Source: Rhinopomastus cyanomelas
Taxonomy: Eukaryota; Chordata; Aves; Bucerotiformes; Rhinopomastidae
Assembly: GCA_013400115.1 (NCBI GenBank)
Contig: VXBP01002799.1
Location: 186,001 to 250,000 of the forward strand
Length of the DNA: 64,000 nt
Reading direction: 5' to 3'
Each line of letters opens with the position of its first letter. The first letter of the stretch is position 1. A program made the position numbers and the translations under genes. Shown piece by piece: positions 60,733 to 64,000 of this stretch. The notes under the pieces are model-generated. The model had not been told where the DNA came from. It did no database searches and was given only the letters and a program-made list of their open reading frames with translations.

Positions 60733-63701
60733 AAGAGTCTGAACAGCTTGTTTCAACTTTGGAACTAAAACTGGTCCTGATTAAGGGTTTAAGAATTAAC
60801 CATAGAATCATAGAATCCACCACACTGCTGTTAAGCATTTCTAAATCACTTGTGTTAACTCAGGAAAGACACCCACTGAGATGTAGTATCATACTGTTAA
60901 ATACACTGGCTGCCTTTTCCTTTTGACATGCCCCTCTTGAAGTGCAAAGCAAACTTCTCATGTCAGAATCAGACTCCTGCAGAGAGATCCTCATACACAC
61001 ATGGACCCCAGCAATGAAAGCTGACAGTTATTTACACAGTTGCTCTTTATGGAGCCTTTTCCACTCATCACAGCTGTGCACATCAGGACTTGGCAGGTTT
61101 TAGGCCCACAGTGCCTTCAGGTAGAAACAGCATTCAGAATCTGAAGCGGAAGGTCTCTCTTAGTGAGACCCTATGCAAGGGAGAATTTTAAATTAAGTTT
61201 TCTTACGCAAAATCCTTAGATCTTTCATGGGTCGAATGTGACAATAAGCAAACAGTACAAGATATATATAAGCATTAAGTGAATGCACTTCATTCCATAC
61301 AGGGACTTGATTCAAGACCCAGGTAACACCCTAATGAAGCAAATGCTGACATGAGGCAGCTGATGAGCTCTTCTGCACTATTTCATGCACCTCTTGGTTT
61401 GCAGAAAAACGTCTGAGTAAAACTTGTCCTTGACACTATCAATTAAATTATTTAGGGGAAATTATTTTTTCAGATGTTAAATTTAAAAAAGGCTTCTTTG
61501 TTAGAAGTCACTTTACTCTAAGTTCCACCTGCTATTTTACAAGTAGCAACTCAAGAGTTAAACTTGTTAATAGATTTAATGGCCTTTATTCAAAAATAAT
61601 TTAACTCAAACGAAGTTTCATGAAAACAACCATTACTTGCTCCTGCAGAGTCCAACATAATTAATGTAATTTCCGCCAGATGTAATAGGAACAGTTTCAA
61701 TTACCCTACTTTTCAATTAATCTCCATAATATCTTTTCTTTTAGAAAGACTAGAGTGTCTTTTATTAATAAAAGAGTGTTAAACTGATAATGAGGATTGG
61801 GGAAGCTGAGGGGGAAGTGGGGAGGAACTGTCTACACAGGAAAAATTGTATCATATATTATTTACCCTTGCTCAGTCAAACTCCAAAGAAAAGGGAAAGA
61901 CAGAATAAGTGACTTAATGTGAATATCTGAATTGGACACATAGATGACTTATAGGGATTAAGGTCAAAGGATAGATAAAGGACATAAATCTACTCAGCGT
62001 TCATTAAGATGCAGATGTTTTATTTAAAGACACTCCTAATTCAGACCAATGTTAATAAAAAAACCCATCAGTCAGACCAGCACTGACAGATTTCTACTAA
62101 TGCAAGCATCTTTTAAATCTTTGCTTGTGACTTAAGCTTCTGGTATAAAAATGTAATTAAGCAAAGCTCCTTTTTGATGAGGTGCTTAAATCCGACTTTG
62201 AGATACTACAGGTGGTAGGAGATGGAACATATTGCACATTGTTAGAAGCATTATGTCAACCCTTTACAGTCAAAGTGCTTGTTTTGTAAAATAACTGCCT
62301 TAGTAATTACCTAGTACCTTGTGTCAGGTAATTGCTAAGTATTCACATCCACAGTTAAGGATCTGCAAGTACAGTGCACCCACACAGGCAACAGCATGTC
62401 CTGTTTTGAGGTTTCTAGAGGGCTTTAAGGAACACGACAAACTCAAAAACCAGTTCCAGTAGTTTGGTTATAGCGATTGAGGCCTCTACAACCAGTAGAA
62501 GGCTCCTTATTAATCTTACAAAAACAAAAGGTTCTGTGCTTACGGTTCTGATATTTAAAGTGTGGCGCAAGCCACAGAGTACAAAGTATTTTAACTTTTC
62601 ACAGACTTATGCAGGGTTTTAATATGCACAGATCAGCACACATTCCTTTGTGGACTCCATTGTTCCTTTTATTTCCGGTGATCTACCTAGATATTTTAGA
62701 GTGCACCCCATTTGTTTTGCTTGCAGATCCAGAAAAAATAGCATCAACTAAAAAATGCTGAATACTTTCTGTACTAGGCTTGATAGTTACAAACAGCATG
62801 GGCCAAATTATTGACTAAACATAGCTCTTTAACCATCTTCTACTATGTCAAACAGCTAAAACAGAAAAGAGAATTAAAGCCTAAACACTACTAAGAAACA
62901 GGATAAAACTAGGAGAAACTCTATTTAAAGAATCACAGATAACACAATAGACGTGAATGTTACCTCAAAAAAAGCTATGTATTCAAATAGCTGTTTAGCT
63001 TCCATTATAAATCCTGCTTTGTAGCAATTAAACACTTATCAAAGTAGATTTCCATCAGTGTGAAGGCTGACATTACAGTCCTCAACTTAGGTACATCTCC
63101 CTTTCCCTAATTTTGAAGAACAGTTGATGCAAGTCATTCCAGAACTAGTCATTAGACTAGAAGCTCAGAGCCTTATTGCTTTTTCTAACCTAGCAAAAAA
63201 GCCTTATAAACAGAACTGCCAGAAGCAGTTGAATCATCCCATAACTTTTTAACATTTAAGGGTAAGAGGAGTTTCCAAGATCCTCTTTTACAAATCTCAT
63301 TAAGAAAGGCCTTATGTATGATAATCCAAATGAATGGTACAGAGTATGCCAAGTCAAAAGAATACATAATTCATAAGTAAAAGCATATAAAGGTCCAGTA
63401 TGGCACCTCTCACTCTGGCAAAACTGCCTTTCATTTCAGCCTAGGCAGTTGTGAGATTAAATCTATGATGGCTCCTAGGTTTTCGCAGCCTTGTAATGGA
63501 CAAGTTTGCTTACGGTGAGCCACAGTTTAAGACCTTTTAGGTGAGGTCCTTAACAAGACCTTAACAAGATTTCGTTACAACTTTGAGATAAATCCTCAGT
63601 CCACTTTGGGTGACTGTACACAGTAAATCTGCCCAGGAAATGGGAAAGCAGAGGTCTAGCACTGTTCTGTCACACATCAGAACAGACCCAAAAGGAAGAG
63701 C
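60733..63701. other. Unique AT-rich stretch with possible conserved non-coding blocks
   Basis: No gene. Two adjacent CATAGAAT-type units at 60,800-60,818 may be an extremely short antisense CR1 tail. The block 61,440-61,740 and the hairpin at 62,299-62,339 are discussed in findings. Confidence 0.5.
62299..62339. repeat. Short inverted repeat (hairpin)
   Basis: CTTAGTAATTACCT (62,299-62,312) and AGGTAATTGCTAAG (62,326-62,339) pair over 14 positions with one mismatch, separated by 13 bases. Function unknown; each arm contains a homeodomain-type TAATTA/CAATTA core. Confidence 0.5.
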
Positions 63702-63993
63702 CGAATCCCTTTAGCTTAGAGAAAAGGAGACTGAGGGGTGATCTCATTAATGTTTATAAATATGGAAAGGGCAGGTATCAGGAGGATGGAGCCAGGCTCT
63801 TCTCATTGGTATCAAATACTAAGATAAGGGGCAATGGGTGTAAGCTGGAACAGAGGAGATTCCACATAAATATGAGAAGGAACTTCTTCACAGCAAGAGT
63901 GACAGAGCACAGGAACAGGCATGGCAGAAGGATTGGCTAGATGATGTTTTGCGGTCCCTTCCAATCCCTAATGATTCTCTGATTCTACGATTC
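63702..63993 (+). mobile_element. CR1: CR1 LINE 3' end
   Basis: ORF2 C-terminus ('gagaaaaggagactgagggg', 'aatatgagaaggaacttctt') then a shortened 3' UTR and tail 'taatgattctctgattctac'. About 50-60 bases around the ORF2 stop are deleted relative to the copy at 19,052. The copy is 5'-truncated and complete at its 3' end. Confidence 0.92.
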
Positions 63994-64000
63994 CCAGGGG

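Overview
This window is bird nuclear DNA. Three signals point to this: CR1 LINE copies of the avian kind, ending in ATTCTATG-type tails or, in antisense, starting with ATAGAATC; avian-type endogenous retroviral LTRs (ERVL-like and alpharetrovirus/ERVK-like); and long AT-rich, gene-free stretches. By eye, CR1 occupies roughly 9-10 kb. Several copies look young, which suggests a lineage with recent CR1 expansion; woodpecker relatives are one possibility, but that is a guess. I found no intact protein-coding gene, rRNA, functional tRNA or CRISPR array. Most short open frames here look like chance.

Layout. 1-6.5 kb: unique sequence with one CR1 tail. 6.5-10.45 kb: a plus-strand CR1 and a minus-strand CR1, made longer by an exact 1225-base repeat on both sides of a single N, almost certainly an assembly artefact. 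13.3-14.5 kb: a complete solo LTR (TATA box, AATAAA, 5-base target duplication CTCCT). 16-20 kb: several CR1 copies, one interrupted by a second N at a chimeric junction. About 20.3 to 27.4 kb: mostly unique, very poor in open frames. 27.4-28.75 kb: the 5' end of an alpharetrovirus/ERVK-like provirus (LTR, primer-binding site, gag start). 32.2-33.05 kb: CR1. 34.6-35.1 kb: an old antisense ERVL LTR. 40.15-43.85 kb: a nearly full-length but dead CR1 with a nested younger CR1 and a third N artefact.

The most notable locus is 44,849-47,651. It is a 2.8 kb LTR-bounded unit flanked by the 5-base duplication CACCG. Between the LTRs there is no recognisable gag, pol or env. Instead, a few bases after a primer-binding-site-like sequence, it carries an intronless copy of a host protein kinase closest to MELK (maternal embryonic leucine zipper kinase). 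A purine tract lies directly before the second LTR. This looks like retroviral transduction of a host kinase into a minimal element that must have been mobilised in trans. The kinase lacks its N-lobe, has lost catalytic motifs, and carries a frameshift and a stop, so it is a relic or pseudokinase. The unit's two ends form a 25-base, 24-match inverted repeat. The same LTR family supplies the solo LTR at 13.3 kb and a short antisense fragment at 60.2 kb.

The rest (47.7-63.7 kb) is unique AT-rich sequence with small CR1 remnants and some stretches that resemble conserved non-coding elements.
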